A stretch of 64,000 nt of DNA from Intoshia linei (Eukaryota; Orthonectida; Rhopaluridae), in contig LWCA01000021.1 in assembly GCA_001642005.1 (NCBI GenBank), positions 17,581 to 81,580 on the forward strand. Direction: 5' to 3'. The position numbers were made by a program, and so were the translations under genes. Shown in pieces: positions 12,246 through 24,138 of the stretch. The notes under the pieces are model-generated. The model was not told the DNA's origin and made no database searches. It worked only from the letters and a program-made list of their open reading frames with translations. Within the stretch, counting starts at the first letter, position 1. Each line of letters begins with the position of its first letter.

Positions 12246-12500
12246 GCAGGGGTTATCAACGTGGCTATATCGGCCAATTTTGACAATTATTTAATACTGG
12301 GACGATTTATTTTCAGAATAAACTCATTTTTAAATTGATATAATTTTCTTACATTTAATTTATTATAATTGTATACATTACATTAAACGTATAAAACTAC
12401 AAGTTGTATTGTCAAGCATTTTTTGCTTGTTTTTAATAATTAAAGAGTCCATGATAAATGTTTTTGGAAGGGGCGATGGCTCAAAAAAGGTTGACTATCC
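12246..12500. mobile_element. hAT-like miniature element
   Basis: The left end reads CAGGGGTTATCAACG; the right end read on the other strand is GGGATAGTCAACC, so the two match as imperfect inverted repeats. The flanks agattatg (left) and agattata (right) match at 7 of 8 positions. Internal sequence is non-coding. The exact end bases are uncertain by one or two positions. Confidence 0.5.
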
Positions 12501-12778
12501 CAGATTATATTATAAGTTTGATCAACGTGACACATGTGATTCTAGGGGCTAACCATCTTAAATCATAAATATTTAAAAATCTAACCTTATCAACTTTTAA
12601 TTAACTAATTAAACTATTTAACATATAAAATATTAATTTTTTAACTTTTTCTTACATAATTATAATACACGCACAACTGAATCAAATCAAACCAAATCGC
12701 AGTGTTAGAGTTATAATGTTCTATTTGACTTTTTGACAAATATGATGTTTTTGATGAAAAATGTTGTAAATCATATTC

Positions 12779-13071
12779 GGTCACACTAAACAGTGAATCA
12801 CAATAAAAAAATTTATAAATACATGTATATTTATAAAATGTAGTGAATTTCAGTGAATCTTAGTTAATCACAGTTAAAAAATTTCTAAATAGTGAATCAC
12901 GGTGAATCAACTAAAATCCCAAATCATGAATCACAGTTGATCAAAGAGATTTACCAAATCACAGTAAATATTTTAATGAAAATTTTCATTCAGTATTTGC
13001 CAGGGCATTGAAAAATTATATTATTCTATGAAATTAATTTTTTTACTGTGATTCACTGTTTAGTGAGACCC
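12779..13071. mobile_element. miniature inverted-repeat element with 30+ bp ends
   Basis: The left end (GGTCACACTAAACAGTGAAT...) recurs inverted at the right end (...ATTCACTGTTTAGTGAGACC), giving terminal inverted repeats of about 35 bp with few mismatches. The interior is made of degenerate repeats of 'gtgaatcacagt'. I could not settle a target-site duplication, so the superfamily is open. No coding frame. Confidence 0.7.
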
Positions 13072-13684
13072 AATCATATCTTTTACATTTTACCAAAAAA
13101 ATTAAGCTTGAAAACGTATTATTGTATGATATAACGAACATTTACTGGTTCAATTACTAAATCTCGACTTAATAATTCCTTACAAAATTATCAAATTTCT
13201 ATTAAAAATAACCTCACAGATTCTAAAAAGAAAGATATTAAAATTATGTTAATCAAAATGGACAATGAGTAAAGAATTTTATCATTTATACATATAAATT
13301 GATAAAAATGTTAAATGTTAACAGTTTCTATAGAATAATATTCTATTTGCAATTTTTTCAAATCAAATAGTTAGACAGATTGTTCCATTAGTAAAATTTA
13401 AGTTCTGAAAAACCCTTATATTTTTATTTTTATCGTACAAAACTTTTCAATATACTTTAACAAATATTAGCAAACTAAATTGTATAATTAAATTTCAATA
13501 TAAAAATATTTTAGGTAATATAGTACTTTTAAACGAGTTATTATTATTGCAACATAATTTAATAGTTACAGCGTCTATAGTTATAATGTTAGCGTCTAAA
13601 TTAATAGAAGTAGAATTTATTTTATCTAAACATAACGTTATTTTTTATAAAACTAACTTTTAATTTATTGAATTAACCGTTAAT

Positions 13685-13804
13685 TTAACACTGCCTCAAC
13701 AAAGCTTGATTAACCTGAGCTGGTCGTCCCCTTATTCTTTTGACATTCAATGGGAGAGCTTTCGACTCTAGAGGTACAATACACCCATCAATTCTTAATC
13801 GTAT
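13685..13804 (-). pseudogene. transposase-like remnant with RGRP tail
   Basis: An open stretch of 39 codons ends in a stop at 13685. It reads CIVPLESKALPLNVKRIRGRP followed by a short Gln/Leu tail. A basic 'KRxRGRP' motif just before the end is common near the C-terminus of MULE/FLYWCH-type transposon proteins. There is no start codon or splice context, so it looks like a decayed end of a mobile-element gene. The family call is a guess. Confidence 0.3.
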
Positions 13805-13842
13805 TTCTATACAGATAGAATGTTTACACATTTAATTTTTAC

Positions 13843-14603
13843 CCCAAAAGGGACATGTACGTCGTACACTTCGAAAACTTCCAATTTTCACGATCCAGCG
13901 ATATTTTCCAAACAGAATTTAAACGTTTTCTCATATTATAAAAATTTTCAAAACTGTTTAATTCATTTTGTTTTTGTACCCATTGATACGCATCTGTCCA
14001 GTTTTTAGTACTTAATGTCGGGTCTGTCACATACAATTTTGGATTTGGATTGGAAGAATTTCGAGAAACTGACCATGTATGTATAAAATTTACTTAAAAA
14101 TGCTAATACACAAAAAACGGCTTATGAGAAATGTTGATTTGTGGTGATGCACAGAAATTTATAAATTGATTCAAACGTTTCAAATATTAAAATTAGATGA
14201 CACAATAATTATATTACACGCTTAAGTATTAAATTAGACGACCACAGTACTTATTAAATAATGTTAAATTAATTAAATTATGCGTTATAAATATTAAATT
14301 AGACGCTGAAACTATTAAAGTAGTCGGTGCATTAAATAGTATCCCTTTTAAACTTTAAATTCGATTTATGCAAAACTATGTTTATGCAAATAGAACATTA
14401 TAACTAACACTGCGAAATAAAGTCTTTAAATTAATTTCAATAACATACCCCACAAATAAATTAGCTGGTTTTTTATCGGTTTCTTTTTCCGTATCATCCT
14501 CAATTTCCGGTTTAATTTGAATTATATCTTTGTCTTGTGCATTTTCTTTCATTTGCGGGCTTTCTACTTTCATATTATTTAATTCATCCGCTTTTTCGAC
14601 CAT
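13843..14603 (-). CDS. possible eIF4E-family (4EHP-like) N-terminal exons
   Basis: The ATG at 14603 opens an acidic, low-complexity N-terminus (KPEIEDDTEKETDKKP) reaching a donor near 14447. A second exon, 14068-13843, follows an acceptor (catggtcag) and encodes VSRNSSNPNPKLYVTDP, KNWTDAYQWVQ, SFENFYNMRKRL and CTTYMSLLG before a donor. The spacing of aromatic residues and the SFENFYN and CTTYMSL blocks resemble the cap-binding fold of eIF4E class II (4EHP), after an acidic N-terminus as in that class. The two exons do not join in phase directly, so a small exon may be missing, and the second half (the PMWED region onward) was not found downstream. It may be a partial gene, a longer gene with distant exons, or something else. 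Confidence 0.35.
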
Positions 14604-15099
14604 AATAAATAGATATAAATTTTATAATAATAATATAACTTTATTAATTTCATGTGTTATTTGTATTCGTGGAGAAATGTTTTTTACTTTATTTTTGAAA
14701 AATAAAAGATAAAGTCTTGGATTATTTAAAAAAGTCTTAATCAATAGAGACTTTCCAATTAACACCATATGTATATTATCTATTTCATACGCATTAGTTA
14801 CAAATATATAAATGTTAACAAATGTGAAATTTTACTACGCGCATATTTAATATCAATCCTACAATTTCCAAAAAAATGAGGATTGAAACTTATATATTTG
14901 AAATACAGAAATCTGAGTTTCAGTTTCATAAGTTGATTTTATCTATTTTTACCTGATTTCTACGCATTGGCAAAAATTTAGCTGAAAATATAAATGTAAT
15001 TATAATAAATTCTCGTTTTAGACTAAAATTTAGTACAAACCGATTTTAAATTTTTTGAAAATGAATACATGTGTATTTAAGAATGAAAAATTGCATAAA

Positions 15100-15480
15100 A
15101 GAGAAAAAAAATCTAAAGGAATGAATTTATAAGATTTCCACCCATATCTCTTTATTCAAAATGTGTAGACGTTCAATGCACATTTTTTTTAAAGATACAT
15201 ACTTTTTCATGTATAGTACTAATCCAAACATTTGAAAAATTTTGGTTGATAATGTATTAAAAATTATTTTTCACTTGTAATGCATAGATTTCTGGAGTTG
15301 AAATTTTGTATTTATATCAAGAGAATTTATATCACGCGAATAAGCTGTATCAGATATATAATAATCTTTTTTTAATAATAAAAAATAATTTTTTTTTAAT
15401 TGTAGGACCGTTAATTATTTCAAATTTATTGTTTTAATCTCGATTTTAATTAATTTTAAAATAATTTCGAAAAAAATGAA
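15100..15480 (+). repeat. dispersed repeat family B copy
   Basis: A copy of a repeat recognised by the blocks 'ggaatgaatttataagattt', 'gtgtagacgttcaatgcaca', 'gaaaaattttggttgataat' and 'taggaccgttaattatttc'. Related copies are at 16160-16440, 18725-19010, 19120-19445 (reverse), 28265-28655 (reverse) and 57590-57830. Limits are approximate. Confidence 0.6.
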
Positions 15481-16159
15481 TACTAAAGTAGTTTTTTGAT
15501 CGTGAATGCGTCAGTTTGTCAGATTGAAATTTTTTGTCTGTTAACTGGATATAACCATAATATAGTGGTCATGTTTCGAGCGAGACTGTAGTAATATTTG
15601 ATATTACAAATTCTTACTGAAATTAGTACTGAAATAATGACATAAAATTTAAAATCAAAAAAATTCAATCGAAATGTCTGATATACATTTTGTCGAATTT
15701 TAATTTAGTTAAAATAAAAAAAAATCAATTTTATTTTTTATTTATACTAACTCGAAGATATTGACATTTCAGTTGGGTACAATATAGCCAAATACATTTT
15801 GACACAATTAGTTTGTAGAATTCTTTAGTTTAATATCAATTATTTACATACAAATTATAAAATAACTAAATATCCTGATCAATCTAGATTTAATCTATGT
15901 ATTATGTATATAGATCTGATCGATAGGCTTTTAGTGCAGATCAGTGTTTATCAACTTATTGGAAAAAAGTTTTTCAGTACAAAATAAATCTGATGTAACT
16001 GGCTAATAAGTGAAATGGTATAAAACTCGATTACAATTTTTCGGTGGGCGGTGGTTCATAACACTGGTCCATTTGTAATATAAAAATGATATTAACAAAG
16101 TTTTTATAGTTTCGTTGTTTAGTTTCTTATTTATATTTGAATGTTAATAAAAATTTTGT

Positions 16160-16800
16160 GAAAATGAAAATTTAAAAATTGCGAAGGAATGAATTATATA
16201 GATTTTCACCCATATGTTTTTATTGGAAATATGTAGACGTACAATGCACATTTTTTGAAAATTGTAGGATCAATATTTACATTTTCAATTTTTAATATTT
16301 CAATTTTTTGTTTTAAAAAAATATTTCGGAAAAAAATATATGAATACTAAAATGCTTTTTTGACCGTGAAGTCGTCACTTATTCGGATTGAAATTTTCTG
16401 TGTGTGTTAACAGGATACAACTGTAAAACTTGTAAATTTTTTGAAATTTTAAGGCTGTTTTCATTAAAAAAAGAAAGGTAATTTGTGGTTTTGGCCCTGA
16501 AGATATAATTTTTTTAAATTTAAATTTATGGTAGTGTTTATGATTTTAAAATTCGTATCAGCGTATATATTTTTTTAAATTTTCCAACTCGTTTGATTTT
16601 CAAAAAGAGGGACAACTGGGGTTTTTGACCCGTAAGATGTGGAATTGGGAGGTTGAAATTTATTTATTACACGTCCCGAAAAAAAATGTAATTAAAATGT
16701 GGTCTTTAAAAAATTCTAAGACGGGTAGTTATTTAAATAAAGCATAACACACACAAACAAAAATCGCGTAGCATATTATAATTAGGATATTTACATATTA
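16160..16800 (+). repeat. composite dispersed repeat (families B + A)
   Basis: A B-type block (16160-16440) is followed by an A-type block (16440-16800). Block A has the marks 'ttggccctgaagatataat', 'ccaactcgtttgattttc', 'gacccgtaagatgtg', 'gggaggttga', 'acgtcccgaaaaaaa', 'gacgggtagttatttaaata' and ends 'cacacaaacaaaaatcgcgta'. The same order recurs at 57590-58165, and block A recurs reversed at 63605-63985, so B+A is one mobile unit. No coding capacity or terminal inverted repeats seen. Confidence 0.65.
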
Positions 16801-18149
16801 CACACCATTTACATTTTTGTAGTTAGATTTGCATTTTTAAATTTACATTGAAAATTAGTTCTATACCTTGAAATACATATTGTACTACATTTTTGTTAAG
16901 AAAATTAAAAATTTGTCTATTTTTCGATAAAGATTTCGCAGATTGCAATAAATTCTCTTATACCCTTTGTAAGATCCACTAATCTACTTTAATTCAATTG
17001 AGAAATGTACTATAACTAACCGAACTGATTCCACATCTTGTCTTTTCACTTCTTCGTATCTAATCCAGGTGTGTGATACCCTTACAATTTCTACAGTTTA
17101 CAGTTTTTTAACCAAAAAAATTGTTCTAACTGTGAAATTTTTTTTAAAACATGTTTTCGTTTTGAGTAACTTGTGGACCTAAGTTGAAAAAACTGCTTTA
17201 AGAATTTATTATTTTAGTTTTAAAGAATATATGAAATTTATTTGCCCCCATTTTCATAATAAATTTTATATTTACAACTGTTAATAAAACAAACAATATA
17301 GCATAAAGCAAACATTCTCAAATAGAATTTTTCAAAATGGTTTATTTCCCATTGTATTAATGTTAAAATAAATATATCGATAAAGGTAATTTATAATACA
17401 GGGTATTTAAACTAGATATCATTGTCCGTAAACAATTTGGATGATTTATCAAATTTTGTTTATATACGGTATTTTAATTAATGTTGGAATGTTATCTCTA
17501 ACATGTAATGTTTTAACATGTTTATTTTTTAATTTATATTTTGTTAAGTTTTAAAAGTGATTTGTCACTTATACATGACCTTAAGTTAAGACTATGTAGC
17601 ATTTAAGCAGTTTTTAATGGTGTCATTAAACACACAATACATGAAAATGTGTGCAATATTTGATGTAAATTGAGGAATGTAAACAGATAGTATTCTAATA
17701 GTTTCTTTGGCTAATTTTTTGAAATGTCAAGATTCTAGATGGATCAATGTAACCGTGAGATCAAAGCAACGTTCTGGATAAAAGAGGTAGTAAATTTGAA
17801 ACGTACATCAATGTTGACATAAGTTTGATTAAAGGCAAATATTTTCAATTTTATTTTTTATATATATATTTTTTATCAAAAAAGAGTTTTCTTCGTTTAG
17901 AATTCGAATATGAATATAAAATCTTGACAATTATTCTTTCGTAATTAAAACACAATACATAATAATTGATAATTATTGTCGCTGAATTTACCATTAAATA
18001 ACTGTTGGTTTTCAACACTTCTATATATGTACCGAAAATTGAGTTATTTATAAGGTTTAATACTTAAAGAAGGATAGAGAAACCGCTGCCGACTCAAGAT
18101 TTTAGAAAATTGTGTTAAATATTGATTAATAAATAATTAAAATCTATAT

Positions 18150-18690
18150 TTTTGTTTATAATAGTGGTTCCCGATTAAAATAGTGTACGGACCTAATTTC
18201 AAAATATTTATATTTTTGACCCCAAAGGCAACATTCAATAAAAAACATTTATGAAAAAATTAAAGGTTTTTCTCTTAAGATTTGTTAAAATCGTGTTTTT
18301 CGATAAAATTTTGGAGAAAGAGAATTTTTTGATTATGGTTTAAAATTCCAATTGAATTTTTTATTTCGGGTTTTAAACTAGAAGTTGTTGCTCATAAGAT
18401 TTGGTAAAATCTGATTATTCAAAAAAATATTGGAAAAAGAGGATATTTCCCTTAAGCGTTAGTATAATTGCATTTTTATTTTAAGGTTGGAATAAGAGGT
18501 TTTGTCTCATTAAATTTGGTAAAGTCGTGTTTTTCAAAAAAATATTGGAAAGAGAGGATTTTGTATTTTTGATGGTTGATTAAGTCGATTTTTCCCTGAG
18601 ATTTTTTATTTGGTTTTATTTATTAAATGGTATTTTTTATGGTGTGATAAAATAGCATTTTTGAAATAATAATGTAGCGGTCGTCTAGAA
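18150..18690 (+). repeat. dispersed repeat family C copy
   Basis: Starts with a hAT-like end (TAGTGGTTCCCGATT) and contains several diverged internal repeats of 'aaatattggaaaaagagga' and 'tttggtaaaatc', before the 'aataatgtagcggtcgt' block. It is related to 22700-23045 and 3835-4216. Long internal AT-rich period, no protein frame. Confidence 0.5.
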
Positions 18691-18724
18691 TTTTAAACTT
18701 TAACGTTAAATTTTAAACAAAATT

Positions 18725-19445
18725 TTTTGATAATCAAAAATTGCGTAGCAATGAAAAAAATTCCGGAGGAATAAATTATATAGATTTTCACCCCTATTTC
18801 CGTATTGGAAATTTGTAGACGTACAATGCACTTTTTTTTGAAATTGTAGGATCAATATTTACATTTTCAATTTTTATTTTAATTAAAATATTTGAAAAAT
18901 ATTGGTTGATAATAAATTAAACATTATTTTTCACCTGGAATGCGTCCATTTCTAATGTTAAAATTTTGTATTTATATCAACTGGAATAAGCTCTATCAGA
19001 CTAATTTTTTATTTAAAATCAATTTAAAATCAAAGATTATTATAAATTGCAAACCCACAAAAAATTATTTTCACGATCAAAACAACAGATTACTCTTTTT
19101 TTAAAAAATGAAAACAGTCCTAGAATTTAAAAAAAATTACAGCTGATACAGATATATCTAGTTAATTCACACAAAAAATTTCAATCTGACAGTGACTCAT
19201 TCGCGATCAAAAAAGCACTTTAGTGTTCATTTTTTTATTTCTAACTATTTTATTAATACAAAAAAATTGAAATAATTAACGGTCCTACTAATTAAAAAAA
19301 TATATTCTGATACAGCTTATTCCAGTTGATTTAAATACAAAATTTTACCCCAATCTACGCATTCCCGCTGAAAAATAACTTTTCAAATTTTTGGGTTAAA
19401 ATTAAAAATTAAAAATGTAAATATTCATCCTACAAATGTGCATTG
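18725..19445. repeat. two family B copies in opposite orientation
   Basis: A forward B block (about 18725-19010, with 'gtagacgtacaatgcac' and 'gtaggatcaatatttacat') is followed by a reversed one (about 19120-19445, with 'ttaacggtcctac' and 'agcttattccagttgat'). The pair forms a loose inverted repeat of some 300 bp per arm. Limits are approximate. Confidence 0.55.
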
Positions 19446-22400
19446 AAAGTCGCAATCAAGGTTGTGTTTGTAAATGGTAATTTTTATAAGTATCAATCAT
19501 TATGAATGTTATTGTGTCAAACTTTGTTTCATGTTGCGGTAGGAGAGCAATAATTTATACAGATATTTTAATGATGCATATGTAACACTATTGTCTGTGT
19601 GATACATCGACATAAAGTAAGATAATATAAATAATTATAACCTAACCACATGACCTATATTATATGCGACTTAAGATTAACCACGCCCGTTATTGTGACC
19701 ATAAAACTATTATATTCTTTCCACATTGCCTTGAGCGGTAATTTTAATTAATGTTATTACTTGTTTTTTATATAAATTTGATACATTTACATTACACGTA
19801 TATTTCCATACATTTTAAAAATTGTTATTAAATTTGCTAATTGTTAATAATGTCTAGTTTATAGTTTTTTATTAACTTTTTTGTTGTAAGAATTGTAAAT
19901 GAATTTTGTTAAAAAAATTTTCTCAAACTTTTTTTAATTCTCAAGTTATGAAATACAGATATGTAACGAGTTACTTACAATATTAATTAAAAATTAATTT
20001 TACATTTTTTTTTGGTTAGAATAAATGATAAAAATAAATATCCATGAATTAAATATTACAATAAAGTGACCGTCTGAGAATTAATCAAGTGGATAAATTG
20101 TATATAATATGTTGTCACATTATCATTTAAATTGAAAATAATCGACTTGAATACAATTCGCATGAGACAAAATAAATCTTTGTTATAATGGCCAACAATT
20201 CCATGTTAATCTGACTTGCTATTATATATCGTAAATTGTAAATTGCTATACATGTGTAATTATTGCAATTATATTGATTAAAGTTGAGTCATAATAATTT
20301 ACAAAAAAGTTATAATTAAAATTTTTAAGATTGGAATTCAAGTGTTCATTTAATTTTGTTTGAAATTAGAGAAATTAGTCAGTGACATGATACATCTGCG
20401 AAGAATATTAATTTTTTGATTATCAGTTAGTTTTTATAGCCGGCTGTTTCATTGTAGTCAACTTTTACATTTTCGCACGCTAACTCGTATAAATCAGGTG
20501 GTAGTTGTCGCGCCGTGAATTTAAAAATTAATTTAAACATACGTGTATAAAATTTCTGTTTTAATGTTCATTGACAATATACATAATTCGACGGCGCAGC
20601 CTGACCGCGGTTCATAGATATCACCCAAAATTTAACAACATAAAACATTTTATTTTCATTATACATATTTTGATGAGACTGCCACGCGTGTGAGAGGTGG
20701 TATTGTAGACCTAATAAAAAATTGCTTATGCACAAAAACATTGGAAACTAAATTTCACATTTAAAGCTGCATCTCAAAAGCAATTTTCATATTTTCACAT
20801 TTTCAAATTTAAAAATTTCCAATTACCAAAATATCAAATGAAATTTCATTAAAGTTAACAGGTTTTTAATTTTGTATAAGATTATCCATAAGTAAAGATC
20901 ATGTGATCACTGGTAAGTGAATCTTATTTGAAGGTGTTATAAATGTCAAAATCCTTACTTATATAAAATGTAATATTTGTTTATCTATTTATTACGTTTC
21001 CGCAAAAACTGATAATCGCACTAATCGTAAAAATAACAAATGTAGGATGTGTCATTTACAGTATAAGTCAGGGTCTCATTTTGAGTTGCAAGTTTCAATT
21101 AAATGCGACTAATAAATTGACACACAAAATTCACATAATATTATCAAAGTTTGACCTTTTGGATAACTATTTTGTCATCACAGACTTTGAAAAATAAGTT
21201 TCCGACACCAATCTATCTAATACAATAATACACCATTATTATTTCATAATTGTGATCCATAGTTGCTTTAATTTCAAAACGATTGAATTAAATTATTATT
21301 ATTTGAATTGAAATTGAATTATTATTAGTTGATATAAACGAAACCAAACACAAATACTTTATATAATATTTAGCGATATTTGTGATCTCAAGTTAAAAAT
21401 AAATTGAAAAGAACTGTTTCTGAATCAAAAAATGTATATACAAATTTATGAGTATCGGGATTTGCTACCCAGCATGGATGGCATGATTTTAGTTAGAAAG
21501 CTTATTAAAAATATTTATTTCACTATTTAATCCCATATGACTGATTTTCTAATTGGGAGTATGGTAAGAATTGCGGCACATTTCATACTTGTGAAAATTA
21601 AGGTCGCAGATTTTATGACTGAATTAGGGTGGATGAAATGGGAAAAATATAATATTATTAACAATACTGTTTGTAATATAAAATTAATTATTATTGTATT
21701 GAGCTTGGCTTCCATTAGAAATTCAGTTGAAATCATCTCAAATAAATCAATCATAATTGTATAAAAAATAAATGAATTTTTAAGTGGCTAATTTAATAAT
21801 ATTAAATCAAGAGAAACAATTTGTAAGTTATTTAACTTAATTAAGTATAAATAAAAATTTGCAGCCCTACGTTTTTAAATCCCGAAAATGTATATTTTTA
21901 TTTTCTAGTGGTCCCTCGGGCATATGTTTAACGTTGGAAACTCTGATTTAGCCAACTCATAATTAGTGTTGAATAGTCTATTGTAGAGATACAATTAGAA
22001 CCGGAAATATATCAAATATTGGCAGATGTAATTTCACTTGTAAATTACATAAAACCTAAACATTACCATCAAATATGGTTGAAGATCTGTTTAATGAAAG
22101 TTTTGTTTTGGTGTTTTCATTTTTTAATATTTATATCCGTAACTTAATTAATTTATATAATTTATTTAAACTTTGAATTTAAACAGTAAAAACTAAGTGT
22201 TCGTAAAAACGAACATTGCCCGTTAAGGTAGAGTTTATTTTTCAAAATACAATTTTATTATTTTTATGTTGGAAATGCATGAAATGAGTCATAATTATAA
22301 ACCGGTCTGTTTTCTGTGTCCGGGCTTAGAGGGAAAATTATTTTAGCAGGGTTTTATGGAAATTGTAAAGATTTTAAAAAGGTTTAAAGGTGCGGGAACA

Positions 22401-22690
22401 ATAAAATAACTTTTATTTAATTTTAATTTAGTTTTAAAACAATGTCTTTCAACCACATCTATCTTGAAATTACCATCAGAGTCGAACCTATCACATTCGA
22501 GCCACGAAAATTATAAATTAGGGATTTATACAGTCCCATCCAGAGCCGAATCGACCATACCCGACACCCTATTCGTGAATTAACGAAATGTATGTTTCTA
22601 TCAAATTATATTTTTGAATATCATGATTCAGGACTATTTTATGTGTCAAATTTAAACCATCAAATCCAGATTTGTGAAACGGTGGTTAGA
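19446..22690. other. gene-poor AT-rich region upstream of the RERE gene
   Basis: I found no gene with coding character here. Two overlapping antisense open frames of 75 codons at 21527-21764 have neither splice context nor family resemblance. Fragments with 'cagagtcgaacctatcac' and 'ccagagccgaatcgacc' at about 22482 and 22538 are ends of a small inverted-repeat family seen elsewhere in the window. Confidence 0.5.
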
Positions 22691-22699
22691 GCTACATGT

Positions 22700-23045
22700 A
22701 TATGGTATATTTGCATTTATATTTGCAAAATCCGAATTTTCAAAAAAATATATGAAAAAGAGGATATTTCCATTAAGTATTAGTAAAATTGGACTTTTTA
22801 TTTTGGTGTTTGTGAAATCCGATTTTTTATTACATTTTATTAATAATTTAGCATTATTATAAATAAAAGTGGGATTTTTGAAATAATAATAGCGGTCGTT
22901 TAGTAATTGGAATAAATTCCCAAGATCTGGCAACTGTAGTAAATACTAAAAATTTTTTATATTTTATTTATGTCTCACGAACCCCAGTTATATAGTTTTG
23001 GACCACGAAGGGGTCCATTAACCACCAATCTGGAACCACTGATCT
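22700..23045 (+). repeat. dispersed repeat family C copy
   Basis: Shares 'gaaaaagaggatatttcc', 'ttaagtattagtaaaattgg' and 'aataatagcggtcgt' with 18400-18690, and ends in CTGGAACCACTG, a hAT-type right terminus, followed by atctaaga. Confidence 0.5.
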
Positions 23046-23123
23046 AAGATGATGTTGGTATGGTAGGTTCGGTTCTGAACTCTTCGGTCCAGGGTTATTA
23101 GGTTGATAATGAATGCTCTAAAT

Positions 23124-24138
23124 CAGGGGTTCCCAAACCCATTTTGTCTATCGCCTTCCTTTTTAGCAATATATTTTATCAACGCCCCCCTAAAAAAAAT
23201 TTCGACTACGTCGTATATATATTCAAAAATTTATTCAATAAATAACAAAATTTTTTTTTAATTCAACACAAATTTGATTTTTGTGTATTTTTTTGATGTC
23301 ACAAATCGATATTTAATAATTAAAAAATATATTATATGTTAATTAAAAAATAAATATTTATTACTGTCACTGTCTATATCAGTGGATGCCAAACTTTCTA
23401 TAAAGGGGTAATAATATAATAGATTTCAAATAGAATTCGTAAAAAATACATTTTAGTCTCTTACACTCAAAACAATCAAAAATATATAATACTACAATAT
23501 AATAAAAAAATAAAAAAAAATTTTTATCAAATGAAGAGTTTTCAAATAGTTTTCAAATAGTTTTTTTTAGTAATTTTTTCAAATAGACCATAACATGGAG
23601 CAGGGATGCCCAACCTGTCGATAATCTAGATGATTTTCTAGTCGATCGCCGAAATTAAAAAATTAGAATTCATTATTTATTTTAATAATACTCGTCATTA
23701 AATGATTTCTATTTTAAAACAATTTATTTTAATATTTATAAAATATAATTTTATTTATATATTGTTAAAAAGTAGTTCATTATATGTGGAGTGGTATCGG
23801 AACTTTACTTTTTTAACCGCTTAACTAGCAATATTATTAAATGATATACTTGCTACATTAAATTATAACATTTAGATTAATCACTATTTCTTATACTAGG
23901 TTTCACCGATGTTTCAAATATACAGCGAAAGTGTTTCGAATTATCCGAATTTTAATTTTTATGTTTTCTACGATTATACTTTTTAATTTTTAACATAAGT
24001 TCCGAATCGTAACTTCCGATTAGAATCATTTTTCTAGTCAATGTATTAGTCGATCGCATCAAAAAGAGTTGGGCACTCTGACATAGAATAAGTAGTAAAG
24101 TAACAACATAGAACTTTCAAACAATTTTTTCCACCCTG
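23124..24138. mobile_element. hAT-like element, host of a nested copy
   Basis: The left end CAGGGGTTCCCAAAC is preceded by ctctaaat; a candidate right end, CCACCCTG, is followed by gtctaagt (6 of 8 match). The first 90 bp match the inverted right end of the element at 34828-35184 (shared 'gccttcctttttagc' versus 'tacctttttagcg' and 'aaaaaaatttcgacta'). A second element sits inside it at 23601-24080. The right boundary is less sure than the left. Confidence 0.5.
23601..24080. mobile_element. nested hAT-like miniature element
   Basis: The left end CAGGGATGCCCAACCTG and the right end, read inverted, CAGAGTGCCCAACTC are matching terminal repeats. Inside them 'gattttctagtcgatcgc' recurs inverted as 'gcgatcgactaatac'. 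The flanks acatggag and acatagaa match at 6 of 8 positions. It lies within the element at 23124-24138, so it inserted later. Confidence 0.65.

Noticed and set aside
12779..13071. Satellite array of 'gtgaatcacagt'
   Set aside because: The repeats are confined between two long inverted ends, so they are the interior of one element and not an array.
20440..20640. tRNA or other small RNA gene in a slightly GC-richer patch
   Set aside because: No cloverleaf or A/B box pair could be built by eye.
21527..21764. Two overlapping antisense open frames of about 75 codons
   Set aside because: Both strands open over the same span in AT-rich DNA with palindromic codon use, hydrophobic low-complexity products, no splice context and no family resemblance.
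23124..24138. Retroviral or LTR element
   Set aside because: No direct long terminal repeats, primer site or gag/pol frame; the ends are inverted and hAT-like.
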